In this document: piece by piece, positions 25,710 to 35,135 of the stretch
Position numbering within the stretch: position 1 is the stretch's first letter
How the letters are laid out: every line of letters begins with the position of its first letter
Assembly: GCA_947629955.1 (NCBI GenBank)
Contig: CANRFT010000022.1
Coordinates: forward strand, 1 to 35,299
Length of the DNA stretch: 35,299 nt
Reading direction: 5' to 3'
DNA from: an uncultured Oscillospiraceae bacterium
Lineage (GTDB): Bacteria; Bacillota; Clostridia; Oscillospirales; Oscillospiraceae
Notes under the pieces: generated by a model
Seen by the model: the letters and a program-made list of their open reading frames with translations, nothing else
Database searches by the model: none
Told to the model about the DNA's origin: nothing
Program-made: the position numbers and the translations under genes

Positions 25710-26305
25710 TGGACCGGCTCCGCATCCGGGAGGTTATCGTGGTGGAGGGCCGCTACGACAAGAACGCCCTGTCCCAGGCGGTGGACGCCTTTATCCTGGA
25801 GACGGCCGGCTTCGGCGTGTTCAAGGACGAGGAGCGGCTGGCCCTCCTCCGCCGGCTGGCGGAGACCAGAGGGCTCATCGTCCTCACCGACTCCGACGGG
25901 GCGGGGTTCGTCATCCGGAACTTTTTGAAGGGGGCCATCCCCAAGGACCGGGTGAAGCACGCCTATATCCCCGACGTGCGCGGCAAAGAGCGCCGCAAGC
26001 GTGTCCCCGGCAAGGAGGGCAAGATCGGCGTGGAGGGGATGCCCCCGGAAGTGCTGAGAGACGCCCTTCTCCGGGCGGGGGCCACGGTGATTGGGGAGGA
26101 GGCGCCCTCCCGGGCCGTGGGCGGTATCACCCCCGCCGATCTGATGGCCTGGGGGCTGTCCGGGACCCCGGACGCCGCCCAAAACCGGGCCGCCCTGCTG
26201 AAAAAGCTGGACCTGCCGGAGCGCATGAGCGCGAAAGCCCTGCTGGCCGTCCTCAACGCTCTGTACAGCCGCCGGGAGGCGGAAGAACTGATCAAAAGCG
26301 TATGA
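25709..26305 (+). CDS. rnmV: Ribonuclease M5 (5S rRNA maturation, Toprim nuclease)
   Basis: RNase M5 trims both ends of the 5S rRNA precursor in low-GC Gram-positive lineages, with ribosomal protein L18 as cofactor. The 198-residue length is typical. The Toprim catalytic residues are present: Glu13 in VVEGRYDKNAL, and Asp61 and Asp63 in LTDSDGAGFVIRNFL. The basic RGKERRKRVPGKEGKIGVEGM segment is the family's substrate-side region. The start ATG overlaps the holA stop. In Bacillus this gene is beside ksgA; here it follows comEC-holA, and no rRNA or ksgA is in the window. Confidence 0.93.
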   Translation: MDRLRIREVIVVEGRYDKNALSQAVDAFILETAGFGVFKDEERLALLRRLAETRGLIVLTDSDGAGFVIRNFLKGAIPKDRVKHAYIPDVRGKERRKRVPGKEGKIGVEGMPPEVLRDALLRAGATVIGEEAPSRAVGGITPADLMAWGLSGTPDAAQNRAALLKKLDLPERMSAKALLAVLNALYSRREAEELIKSV

Positions 26306-26308
26306 AAG

Positions 26309-26338
26309 AGCCCCCGCCGGATCGCTCCGGCGGGGGCT
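26309..26338. terminator. Shared hairpin between rnmV and rpiB
   Basis: AGCCCCCGCCGG (26309-26320) pairs perfectly with 26327-26338 around a 6-base loop. It lies between two converging genes and could terminate both. The minus-strand side is followed by CTTTC; neither side has a long T-run. Confidence 0.75.
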
Positions 26339-26359
26339 TGCCGCGTCATAGGGGTTGGT

Positions 26360-26800
26360 TCAGTCCTTCTCCAGCGCCATGACCTTATCCACCCGGCGCT
26401 GGTGGCGGCCCCCCTCGAACTGGGTGGTCAGGAACACGTCCACGATGCGCTCGGCCAGGCTGGGCCCCACGATGCCGCCTCCCATGGCCAGCACGTTGGC
26501 ATTGTTGTGGCGGCGGGTCAGCTCCGCGGAGAGCGTGTCGTGGCACAGGGCGCAGCGGATGCCCTTCACCTTATTGGCGGCGATGGAGATGCCCACACCG
26601 GTGGTACACAGAACGATGCCCCGTTCACAGGTGCCGGAGGCCACCATCCGGGCGGCCGCCGCCCCGAAGTCGGGATAGTCGCAGCTCTCCGGGGTATAGG
26701 TGCCGCAGTCGGACAGCTCATGGCCCTGTGCGGCCAGATAGACCTTCAGATGCTCCTTCAGTTCATAGGCGCCGTGGTCGGACGCGATGGCAATCTTCAT
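26360..26800 (-). CDS. rpiB: Ribose-5-phosphate isomerase B (RpiB/LacAB family)
   Basis: This enzyme interconverts ribose 5-phosphate and ribulose 5-phosphate in the pentose phosphate pathway. The 146-residue protein begins MKIAIASDHGAYELK (Asp8, His9). It has the catalytic Cys65 in VLCTTGVGISIAANK and His98 in RRHNNANVLAMG. The residue after the catalytic Cys is Thr66 where Escherichia coli RpiB has Gly (CGTG). A sugar other than ribose is possible within this family. AAAGGGGAG lies before the ATG. It is third in a minus-strand group, 18 bases after the PHP gene. Confidence 0.92.
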   Translation of the reverse strand: MKIAIASDHGAYELKEHLKVYLAAQGHELSDCGTYTPESCDYPDFGAAAARMVASGTCERGIVLCTTGVGISIAANKVKGIRCALCHDTLSAELTRRHNNANVLAMGGGIVGPSLAERIVDVFLTTQFEGGRHQRRVDKVMALEKD

Positions 26801-26818
26801 GGTAAGCTCCCCTTTCTG

Positions 26819-27634
26819 TTACAGCGGATAGGTGACGGGCTTCCGCCCCCGGAATGTGGTGATATAGCCGAACCCGGCACCTTTGATGAGCCACAGCGCC
26901 TGGGGGACGCCTTTGGCCAGATCGGTCGGCCGGTGGGCGTCAGACCCCACGGTGACCAACTCGCCGCCGGACTCCTTGAACCAGCGCAGCAGCTGAGGCC
27001 AGTCGCCCATGTCCAGACCGTGGTGGGTGTTCACCTCCAGGGCGTGGCCGGTTTTGGCGACCTGGGTGAAAACGGCCCGAAGTGCCTCCTCATAGTCGGT
27101 CAGGGGCAGATCCATGCCGTCCCGGCGGATATACCGCAGGGGATAGATCACGTGGGCCAGGCTGTCGTAGCAGTCGGGGTATCGGGTCACCAGCTCCCAG
27201 GCGTGGGAGAGAGCGTTATCCATGGCCTTGCGGCACAGGGCCCCGTCCCCGGCGAATTTGCTGAAATAGAGGTCGATGTTCCCCTGGTCCCCGATCCAGT
27301 TGTGAAGGGAGCCCAGCACGAAGTCCAGTTCCTCCCCTCCTCCGGCGATGACCACCCGGGCCATGTCCGGGTCAAAGGGGGCGGAGCCCAGCTCCAGCCC
27401 CAGCCGGAGGGTGAGCCGCCCGTCGAGATCGGTTTTGACCGCCCGGTACTGCTCTTTGGCGGCGGCCCAGTCGAAGGAGCCGTCAGGCCGGCCCTCCCAG
27501 TCCAGCAGGTCGCAGTGGTCGGTGACGCACAGCTCCTTCAGCCCCGCGGACAACGCCGCCTGAGCCATAGCGCTCAGCGGCGCTTTGCTGTCCGGGGAGA
27601 TGAGACTGTGGGTGTGGACGTCGCAGAGATACAT
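26819..27634 (-). CDS. PHP-domain phosphoesterase, histidinol-phosphatase (HisK-type) like
   Basis: This 271-residue protein has a complete PHP metal-binding set: DVHTHS (Asp5, His7, His9), VTDHCD, a conserved LGLELGS, LGSLHNW, LEVNTHHGLD, and the closing SDAHRPTDL. Such enzymes hydrolyse phosphate esters with a trinuclear metal site. The HisK type removes phosphate from histidinol phosphate, and its length and motif spacing fit. No other his gene is nearby, so the substrate is uncertain. GAGGTGAG precedes the ATG. It starts 9 bases after the stop of the glycosyltransferase, whose last codons contain this ribosome site, pointing to co-translation. Confidence 0.85.
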   Translation of the reverse strand: MYLCDVHTHSLISPDSKAPLSAMAQAALSAGLKELCVTDHCDLLDWEGRPDGSFDWAAAKEQYRAVKTDLDGRLTLRLGLELGSAPFDPDMARVVIAGGGEELDFVLGSLHNWIGDQGNIDLYFSKFAGDGALCRKAMDNALSHAWELVTRYPDCYDSLAHVIYPLRYIRRDGMDLPLTDYEEALRAVFTQVAKTGHALEVNTHHGLDMGDWPQLLRWFKESGGELVTVGSDAHRPTDLAKGVPQALWLIKGAGFGYITTFRGRKPVTYPL

Positions 27635-27643
27635 AAGCTCACC

Positions 27644-29908
27644 TCACAGGGGCCAGCTGGGGAACCAGCGGAGGAAATAGGTCCCGTACCACAGGGGGGT
27701 GTACAGCCCGATGAGGGCGGGATAGAACACCGCGTACAGCAGCACCGCGCAGCCGGTGAATCCGTACACCGCCAGACGGTATCCCTCCCGGCGGCGGTCG
27801 AAGATGTCGTTCATCAGATAGGTGATGGCGAACACCAGAAACAGGATAGTGGGGAAGTAGTGATAGGCGAACAGGACACGGCCGACGGCCATCCAGGGGA
27901 GAAACTGGGACAGGACGGAGATGAGGATGAACAGGCCGGTGCCGCTCTTTTTGCGGACGGTGCGGATCAGCACGGCGAAGAAGGCCGCCAGCCCCAGCCA
28001 GGACACCAGGGGGTTGTTGAAGGAGGCGAACAGGGACACCGTCTGCTCCCCGTTCAAGGCGTAGCCGTACTCCCGGTAATAGAGGATGGGCCGGCCGTCC
28101 ACGATCCACTGATACCAGTCGGACTGGTAAGGGTGGGGGTTGTGGACGCCCTGGTGGTAGGTGAGCATGAAGTACTGGTTTTTCATCATGATGTCCGCCG
28201 GGTCGTCGGAGTCGGCGGGGATGGCGTCGAAAAAGGCCTTGATCTTGTCCTCCGAGCCGCTTTCGGCGGCTTGCTCCAGGTAGCCGGGGAGCTTCTCCGC
28301 CGGCCACACGGCGGACTGCGCCGCCATGCCGGCAAAGCCGCTCTCATTGCCCCGGGCGGAGGCATAGGGAAAGTAGGAAGCGGTGTAGACAGACAGGGGG
28401 ATGATCACGAAGAAGACCACGGACAGCAGGGTGGTGGCCAAGGCGTGGACCCAGAACCGGGGGACGGAGGGATAGCGCATGGTCTGGCTCTCCTCCTCCC
28501 AGACGGGGCGGGCCAGATCGGCCCATTCCCGGCCCTTGAAGATGAGCCCCAGCAGCCACATGACCGCCAGCCCCACGCCGGCATAGACCACCGTCCACTT
28601 GCAGGCGCAGCCGATCCCCCAGAACAGCCCGCTGAGCAGCAGGGGCGGGACGTGCCAGCGCAGCTTTTTCCCGGCGGGCACCGCCAGCCAGCGGTACATA
28701 AAGTAGTAAGAGACCAGGATGAAGAACACGCCGTAGGTGTCGATGGTGGCGATGCGGGTCTGGACCAGGTGCATGAAGTCGAAGGTGAACAGGGCGGTCC
28801 CGCACAGGGCCACCGGGGTCTTGCCGAACAGGTTTTTCAGGAAGATGTAAAGGACGGGCACCATCAGCACGCCGAACAGCATCCCCATAAAGCGCCAGCC
28901 AAAGGGCGTCATGCCGAAGATCAGGATGCCCAGGGAGATGATGAGCTTGCCCAGGGGGGGATGGGACACCTCGTAGGGATAGATGTTCCGCAGGTGCTCC
29001 AGAGCGGTGCGGGGGTGGTAGATCTCATCGAAGTAGGAGGAGTCCATGTAGGTGGACTTCTCCGGCGCGGTGTCCTGCTCGTCGAACAGGGCGTCCGCCC
29101 CGGTGGGAGAGACAGAGAGCATACCGCCTGCCCCGTCGTACAGCACCAGCTCCCCCAGATCCATGGGGGACTGGGCGCTGTCCGGGTCGGCGGTGAGGCG
29201 GAAATACTTTGCCCGGATGGTGGAGCCGCCCTCCGCCGTGGCGCGCTGCCATTTCAGCAGAGTTTTGTAGTCCTGCCGCATGGACTGGACGGCCCCCTCC
29301 CCACCGGGAAGGACGTCCTCCCAGTAGTAGGCCAGGCGGGTGCTTTTGCCGTCGGTGTTCTCCCCCGGCTCTTTGGCCCGCCAGACGCCGTCCTCCCAGA
29401 CCTCGTCCGCCACCTGGAGGACGGTCCAGGTCTCCCCGTCGGCGGACAACTCCAGGGAGTAGTCTCCGGTGCCGATGCCGGCGAACCAGCCCACGCCGCC
29501 CACGGTGACCTCTTCCGCCAGCTCAAAAGAGACGGTCTCCCGCTCCGCGAAGGACCGGACGGACTGGGGGGAGGTGAAATTGCCCAGCTGGAAAAAGGCG
29601 GTGAGGGCATACACCGCCGTCAGCAGCACCATGGGCAGGATGTCCCGCCGGGTCAGCTTGTGGCGGGGCAGGGTGAGGGTCATCCGGCGGGGCCTGGCGT
29701 CCTCCTCCGCCATGGACACCCACTCCAGGGAGTGGGGCCGGGGCCTGAGGCACCACCAGTAGTACACGAAGAAGGCCACGCACACGGCGATCCCCAGCAC
29801 CGCCCAGGCCGCCGCGGGAGATAGATTGGTGAAGAACCAGGTCAGGCCGAAGGTCACCTTGTCCCAGAGGGCCGAGGAGCCCTCGGCTGTGAGAAAAAGC
29901 ACGTCCAT
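27644..29908 (-). CDS. Family-39 (PMT-type) membrane glycosyltransferase with an inserted extracytoplasmic domain
   Basis: This 754-residue integral membrane protein starts at ATG 29908 after GGAGGC. Two hydrophobic segments (about 15-50 and 88-108) come first. A soluble stretch of about 150 residues follows (about 115-265), with GDYSLELSADGETWTVLQ and AKYFRLTADPDS, resembling an F5/8C (discoidin-like) sugar-binding fold. The catalytic region then begins with Asp294-Glu295 (FDEIYHPRTALEHL) and HPPLGK at 316-321, the hallmarks of protein O-mannosyltransferases and GT39 enzymes. About nine further membrane helices follow, including ATIDTYGVFFILVSYYFMYR and GLFWGIGCACKWTVVYAG. It probably moves a sugar from a polyprenyl-phosphate donor to an extracellular acceptor, perhaps protein or wall polymer. 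Donor and acceptor are unknown. Confidence 0.88.
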   Translation of the reverse strand: MDVLFLTAEGSSALWDKVTFGLTWFFTNLSPAAAWAVLGIAVCVAFFVYYWWCLRPRPHSLEWVSMAEEDARPRRMTLTLPRHKLTRRDILPMVLLTAVYALTAFFQLGNFTSPQSVRSFAERETVSFELAEEVTVGGVGWFAGIGTGDYSLELSADGETWTVLQVADEVWEDGVWRAKEPGENTDGKSTRLAYYWEDVLPGGEGAVQSMRQDYKTLLKWQRATAEGGSTIRAKYFRLTADPDSAQSPMDLGELVLYDGAGGMLSVSPTGADALFDEQDTAPEKSTYMDSSYFDEIYHPRTALEHLRNIYPYEVSHPPLGKLIISLGILIFGMTPFGWRFMGMLFGVLMVPVLYIFLKNLFGKTPVALCGTALFTFDFMHLVQTRIATIDTYGVFFILVSYYFMYRWLAVPAGKKLRWHVPPLLLSGLFWGIGCACKWTVVYAGVGLAVMWLLGLIFKGREWADLARPVWEEESQTMRYPSVPRFWVHALATTLLSVVFFVIIPLSVYTASYFPYASARGNESGFAGMAAQSAVWPAEKLPGYLEQAAESGSEDKIKAFFDAIPADSDDPADIMMKNQYFMLTYHQGVHNPHPYQSDWYQWIVDGRPILYYREYGYALNGEQTVSLFASFNNPLVSWLGLAAFFAVLIRTVRKKSGTGLFILISVLSQFLPWMAVGRVLFAYHYFPTILFLVFAITYLMNDIFDRRREGYRLAVYGFTGCAVLLYAVFYPALIGLYTPLWYGTYFLRWFPSWPL

Positions 29909-30153
29909 AAAGAGCCTCCATTACGCGCTCAGGGCGCGGAAAACGATCTGTAAAGGCAACGGGGGTCACGGTATCCTTTATTTTACTACGAACGCGCCGG
30001 AAAGGAAAGAGTTTTTTACCGGGACTCTCTCAATTGTACGCAAAGGGGCAACGGCGGGCGGACGGCAGATTAGCAATCGAGGGAACACGCTGCGAAATGT
30101 GGGCCATGTTCTTGCAATTCGGGACATTCACATTTAATTTACAAACTGCCCTA
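29909..30153. other. Divergent intergenic region upstream of hrcA
   Basis: About 245 bases between the glycosyltransferase start (leftward) and the hrcA promoter (rightward). It is more A/T-rich than the genes. AAATGTG (30095-30101) and CACATTT (30129-30135) form an inverted pair. A TAGTAAAAT-like -10 for the leftward gene lies near 29980 but has no good -35. No RNA gene or coding region is recognised; a 103-codon rightward frame over 29826-30137 is mostly antisense to the glycosyltransferase and looks spurious. Confidence 0.4.
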
Positions 30154-30182
30154 TTGACAATATCGAAAATGAGTGGTACATT
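30154..30182 (+). promoter_or_regulatory. Promoter of the hrcA-grpE-dnaK-dnaJ operon
   Basis: TTGACA at 30154-30159 and TACATT at 30177-30182 are 17 bases apart, with extended -10 TGGTACATT. The transcription start would fall at about 30189, inside the CIRCE operator. Confidence 0.88.
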
Positions 30183-30186
30183 ATGC

Positions 30187-30213
30187 TTAGCACTCAAAGG
30201 TGTTGAGTGCTAA
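30187..30213 (+). promoter_or_regulatory. CIRCE operator (HrcA-binding site)
   Basis: A perfect 9-9-9 CIRCE: TTAGCACTC (30187-30195), 9-base spacer, GAGTGCTAA (30205-30213). Both arms match the consensus exactly. The position just after the -10 box means that bound HrcA should block initiation. Loss of active HrcA in heat stress should derepress the operon, including hrcA itself. Confidence 0.98.
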
Positions 30214-30236
30214 AACTTCGGTGAGGAGGGAACCTT

Positions 30237-31307
30237 TTGGAGTTGACCGAGCGAAAAAAGAAAATTTTGCGCGCGGTGGTGGAACGCTATATCCAGACGG
30301 CGGAGCCCATCGGCTCCAAGGCCCTCCAGGAGATCACCGGGCTGAACGTGTCCTCCGCCACCATCCGCAACGAGCTGGCCGACCTTACCGAGCTGGGCTA
30401 TCTGGAGCAGCCCCACACCTCCGCGGGGCGGATCCCCTCCCCCAAGGGCTACCGGCTGTACGTGAACGAGCTGATGGAGGAGCAGCGGCTCAGCCTGGAG
30501 GAGACGAAGCAGATCAACGACGCCCTGCACCTGAAGATGCGGGAGCTGGACAAGGTCATCGACCAGGCGGGGCGGATGGTGTCCCAGTTGACCAACTATC
30601 CGGCCTTCGCCCTGGCGGGCAACGCCCGCCGGCCCACCATCAAGCGGTTCGACCTGATTTTGGTGGACAGCGCCTCTTTCATTGCCGTGGTGATGACCGA
30701 CGGGAACCTGGTGAAGAACAAGCTGTTCCGGCTGCCCACCGACCTGTCGGAGCCCCAGCTGCAGCTGCTCACCACCCTGCTGAACACCGCCTTCGTGGGC
30801 AAGACCCTGGACCAGCTGACCCCGGAGCTCATGCGGGTGGCGGAGCACGCCGCCGGCAGCTCTTACGGGCTCATCTCTCTGGTGGTGTCCTTCGCCATGG
30901 AGGTGCTGGACTCCATGGAAAACAGCGCGGTCTACACCGCCGGGGCCAGCCACATCCTGGACCACCCCGAGTACCAGGACGTGGGCAAGGCCCAGAAGCT
31001 GATGGCCTATCTCTCGGAGGAGCAGACCATCGCCCAGTCCCTGGCGCTGCCGGCGCTGAATGACGACGGGGCCAAGATCCTGATCGGCCCGGAGAACGTG
31101 GCCGAGGAGCTGAAGGACTCCAGCGTGGTGCTGGCCAGTTACGACATCGGGGACGGCATGAAGGGGGTCATCGGCGTGGTGGGACCCACCCGGATGGACT
31201 ACGGCAAGGTGGCCGCAAAGCTGTCCTACGTGGCGGACGGGCTGTCCAAACTGTTCGGCACGCCGGAACTGCCCCCCGCCGGGCCCGGCAAGGAGAAGGA
31301 GGAGTAA
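30237..31307 (+). CDS. hrcA: Heat-inducible transcription repressor HrcA
   Basis: HrcA binds CIRCE and represses class I heat-shock genes; GroEL normally keeps it active. Translation starts at TTG 30237, supported by GAGGAGGG (30223-30230) 6 bases upstream and by family alignment (MELTERKKKILRAVVERYI). The 356-residue protein has the N-terminal winged-helix (SKALQE...VSSATIRNELADLTELGYLEQPHTSAGRIPS) and a GAF-like middle domain. The conserved end IGPTRMDY appears here as VVGPTRMDYGKVAAKLSYV. It is first in the operon, 6 bases before grpE. Confidence 0.97.
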   Translation: MELTERKKKILRAVVERYIQTAEPIGSKALQEITGLNVSSATIRNELADLTELGYLEQPHTSAGRIPSPKGYRLYVNELMEEQRLSLEETKQINDALHLKMRELDKVIDQAGRMVSQLTNYPAFALAGNARRPTIKRFDLILVDSASFIAVVMTDGNLVKNKLFRLPTDLSEPQLQLLTTLLNTAFVGKTLDQLTPELMRVAEHAAGSSYGLISLVVSFAMEVLDSMENSAVYTAGASHILDHPEYQDVGKAQKLMAYLSEEQTIAQSLALPALNDDGAKILIGPENVAEELKDSSVVLASYDIGDGMKGVIGVVGPTRMDYGKVAAKLSYVADGLSKLFGTPELPPAGPGKEKEE

Positions 31308-31313
31308 ACACCC

Positions 31314-31865
31314 ATGTCCGATAAAAAGAAAAAGCACGACAAGACCGAGTCTGAGCAGTCCCCCGAGGTGAAGGAGGAAAAGCCCCAGACGGAGGAGGCC
31401 CCCAAGGAGGAAATCCCCAAGGAGGAGCCGACCAAGGACGACAGCGCCGAGAAACTGGCCGCCGCCGAGGACAAGTTCCTCCGGCTGGCCGCCGAGTACG
31501 ACAACTACCGCAAGCGCACCGCCAAAGAGAAAGAGGCCCTCTGGTCCGACGCCAAGGCCCAGACCGTGGCCGCCTTCCTGCCAGTGTACGACAATCTGGA
31601 GCGGGCCCTGAAACAGGAGACCGCCGACGAGGCCTTCAAAAAAGGCGTGGAGATGACTATGAAGGGCCTCCGGGACGCCCTGACCAATCTGGGCGTGGAG
31701 GTCATCCCCGCCATGGGCGAGACCTTCGACCCCAACTGCCACAACGCGGTCATGCATGTGGAGGACGAGAGCGTCGGAGCGAACACCATCGTGGACGTGT
31801 TCCAGCAGGGCTTCATGTGCGGTGAAAAGGTCATCCGCTTTGCCATGGTCAAAGTGGCCAATTAG
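31314..31865 (+). CDS. grpE: Nucleotide exchange factor GrpE
   Basis: GrpE releases ADP from DnaK and acts as a thermosensor. The 183-residue protein has a very acidic/lysine-rich, disordered start (residues 1-45), then the long dimerising helix (KLAAAEDKFLRLAAEYDNYRKRTAKEK) and a C-terminal beta domain with GVEVIPAMGETFDPNCHNAVMHV and VFQQGFMCGEKVIRFAMVKVA, the family signature. It lies between hrcA and dnaK in the standard order, preceded by AAGGAGGAG at the hrcA 3' end. Confidence 0.97.
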   Translation: MSDKKKKHDKTESEQSPEVKEEKPQTEEAPKEEIPKEEPTKDDSAEKLAAAEDKFLRLAAEYDNYRKRTAKEKEALWSDAKAQTVAAFLPVYDNLERALKQETADEAFKKGVEMTMKGLRDALTNLGVEVIPAMGETFDPNCHNAVMHVEDESVGANTIVDVFQQGFMCGEKVIRFAMVKVAN

Positions 31866-31906
31866 ATCTGTTAAAAAACAAATTTCTATAAATGGAGGAA
31901 ACAACA

Positions 31907-33784
<1,878 letters not shown>

Positions 33785-33809
33785 GCATCCCATCATTTGA
33801 TACACCGTG

Positions 33810-33832
33810 AAGGCGGGGCTCTGCCCCGCCTT
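33810..33832 (+). terminator. Hairpin between dnaK and dnaJ (attenuator or processing site)
   Basis: AAGGCGGGGC pairs perfectly with GCCCCGCCTT over 10 bp with a 3-base loop. No T-run follows, so complete termination is unlikely. It more likely reduces dnaJ expression relative to dnaK or protects the dnaK 3' end. Confidence 0.55.
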
Positions 33833-33865
33833 GCGCGGCGTTATCCGCAAAGCTGGTGAGAACAT

Positions 33866-35029
33866 ATGCCCGACCAAAAACGAGATTATTACGAGGTGCT
33901 TGGCCTGAACAAGAGCGCCTCTGACGAGGAGATCAAAAAGGCCTACCGGAAGCTGGCCAAGAAGTACCACCCGGATATGAACCCCGACGACAAGTCCGCC
34001 GAGGCCAAGTTCAAGGAGGTCAACGAGGCCTACGAGGTCCTGTCTGACCACGACAAGAAGGCCCGGTACGACCAGTTCGGCTTCGCGGGGGTGGATCCCA
34101 ACTTCGGCGCGGGGGCCGGCGGACCCGGCGGCTTCGGCTTCGACATGGGGGATCTGGGCGACATTTTCGGCTCCTTCTTCGGCGGAGGGTTCGGGGGCGG
34201 CTTCGGCGGAGGCCGCCGGGCTGACCCCAACGCCCCCCAGAAGGGCGCCTCCCTCCGGGCGGGGCTGACTGTCACCTTCATGGAGTCCATGACCGGCTGT
34301 GACAAGGAGATCAGCCTCAACCGGGCGGAGAACTGTCCGGACTGCGGCGGTTCCGGCGCGGCCCCCGGCACCAGTCCCGAGATCTGCCCCGACTGCCGGG
34401 GCGCGGGCCAGGTGCGGGTCCAGCGGCAGACCATCATGGGCTCGGTCACTACCGTGGGGGAGTGCCCCCGGTGCCGGGGCCGGGGCAGGATCGTCAGGAC
34501 TCCCTGCAAATCCTGCGGCGGCAACGGGCAGGTCACCCGCCACCGCACGATCAAGCTCCACATCCCCGCCGGCATCGACAACGGACAGACCATTCCCATC
34601 CGGGGCCAGGGCAACAACGGGACCAACGGCGGTCCCTCCGGCGACCTGCTGGTAGTGGTATCTGTCCGTCCGGACGCCCGGTTCCGCCGGGAGGGGGACG
34701 ACCTCTACCTGGAGCAGCCGGTGTCCTTTCCCCAGGCGGCCCTGGGCGCGGAGCTGCAGATCGACACCATTGACGGCAAGGTGAAGTACAACCTGCCCGC
34801 CGGCACCCAGCCGGACACGGTGGTGCGGCTGAGAGGCAAAGGGGCCCCCAATGTGAACGGCTATGGCCGGGGCGACCAGTATGTCACCGTGCGGCTGGAG
34901 GTCCCCAGAAATCTCACCGCTGACCAGCGGGAGGCCCTCCGGGCCTACGCCGGGGCCATGGGAGAGGGAACAGGAGAGGATTCCGGTTTCGTGCGGGACT
35001 TCTTTGGAAAAAAGAAAAAGAAAAAATAG
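33866..35029 (+). CDS. dnaJ: Molecular chaperone DnaJ (Hsp40, type A)
   Basis: DnaJ delivers clients to DnaK and stimulates its ATPase. The 387-residue protein has a full J domain (residues 5-70) with the HPD tripeptide in KKYHPDMNP, then a Gly/Phe-rich region (about 75-115). Four zinc-binding repeats follow: [24 protein letters not shown] and CKSCGGNG. The C-terminal substrate-binding domains end with [19 protein letters not shown]. The extreme C-terminus is FGKKKKKK, six lysines encoded by an A-rich run just before the stop. The Gly-rich stretch between J domain and zinc fingers is long but normal for type A proteins. Confidence 0.98.
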   Translation: MPDQKRDYYEVLGLNKSASDEEIKKAYRKLAKKYHPDMNPDDKSAEAKFKEVNEAYEVLSDHDKKARYDQFGFAGVDPNFGAGAGGPGGFGFDMGDLGDIFGSFFGGGFGGGFGGGRRADPNAPQKGASLRAGLTVTFMESMTGCDKEISLNRAENCPDCGGSGAAPGTSPEICPDCRGAGQVRVQRQTIMGSVTTVGECPRCRGRGRIVRTPCKSCGGNGQVTRHRTIKLHIPAGIDNGQTIPIRGQGNNGTNGGPSGDLLVVVSVRPDARFRREGDDLYLEQPVSFPQAALGAELQIDTIDGKVKYNLPAGTQPDTVVRLRGKGAPNVNGYGRGDQYVTVRLEVPRNLTADQREALRAYAGAMGEGTGEDSGFVRDFFGKKKKKK

Positions 35030-35033
35030 GGAA

Positions 35034-35060
35034 AGCCTCCGAACATCCTGTTCAGAGGCT
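35034..35060 (+). terminator. Hairpin after dnaJ, apparently lacking its T-run
   Basis: AGCCTC-C-GAACA (35034-35045) pairs with TGTTC-A-GAGGCT (35049-35060), with one mismatch and a 3-base loop. The 5' side is preceded by AA, so an intact terminator would continue GAGGCTTT. Here the 3' arm is followed instead by CAGTCTGTCG, the start of DNA that looks like the insertion sequence. Confidence 0.6.
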
Positions 35061-35068
35061 CAGTCTGT

Positions 35069-35100
35069 CGAAAAAGTCTGCCCATGGGCAGACTTTTTCG
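35069..35100 (+). terminator. Perfect 32-base palindrome, likely bidirectional terminator
   Basis: The arm CGAAAAAGTCTGCCC (35069-35083) and its exact complement (35086-35100) flank a central AT. A-run on one side and TTTTT on the other make a good terminator in both directions. It lies between dnaJ and the transposase, so it would stop dnaJ transcripts and shield the transposase from read-through. It may belong to the IS end. Confidence 0.8.
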
Positions 35101-35135
35101 CATAAATGTGGTAAAATGGGAATGAGGTGAAAGAG

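Noticed and set aside
26402-29824. A 1140-codon plus-strand open frame opposite rpiB, the PHP gene and the glycosyltransferase
   Set aside because: It is antisense to three well-supported genes. In this GC-rich DNA the sense strand rarely uses TTA, CTA or TCA codons, so long antisense frames arise by default. The translation is low-complexity (Gly/His/Val/Gln-rich) and matches no family.
29826-30137. A 103-codon plus-strand frame between the glycosyltransferase and hrcA
   Set aside because: Its first third is antisense to the glycosyltransferase start and the rest is A/T-rich intergenic DNA, with no ribosome site or family match.
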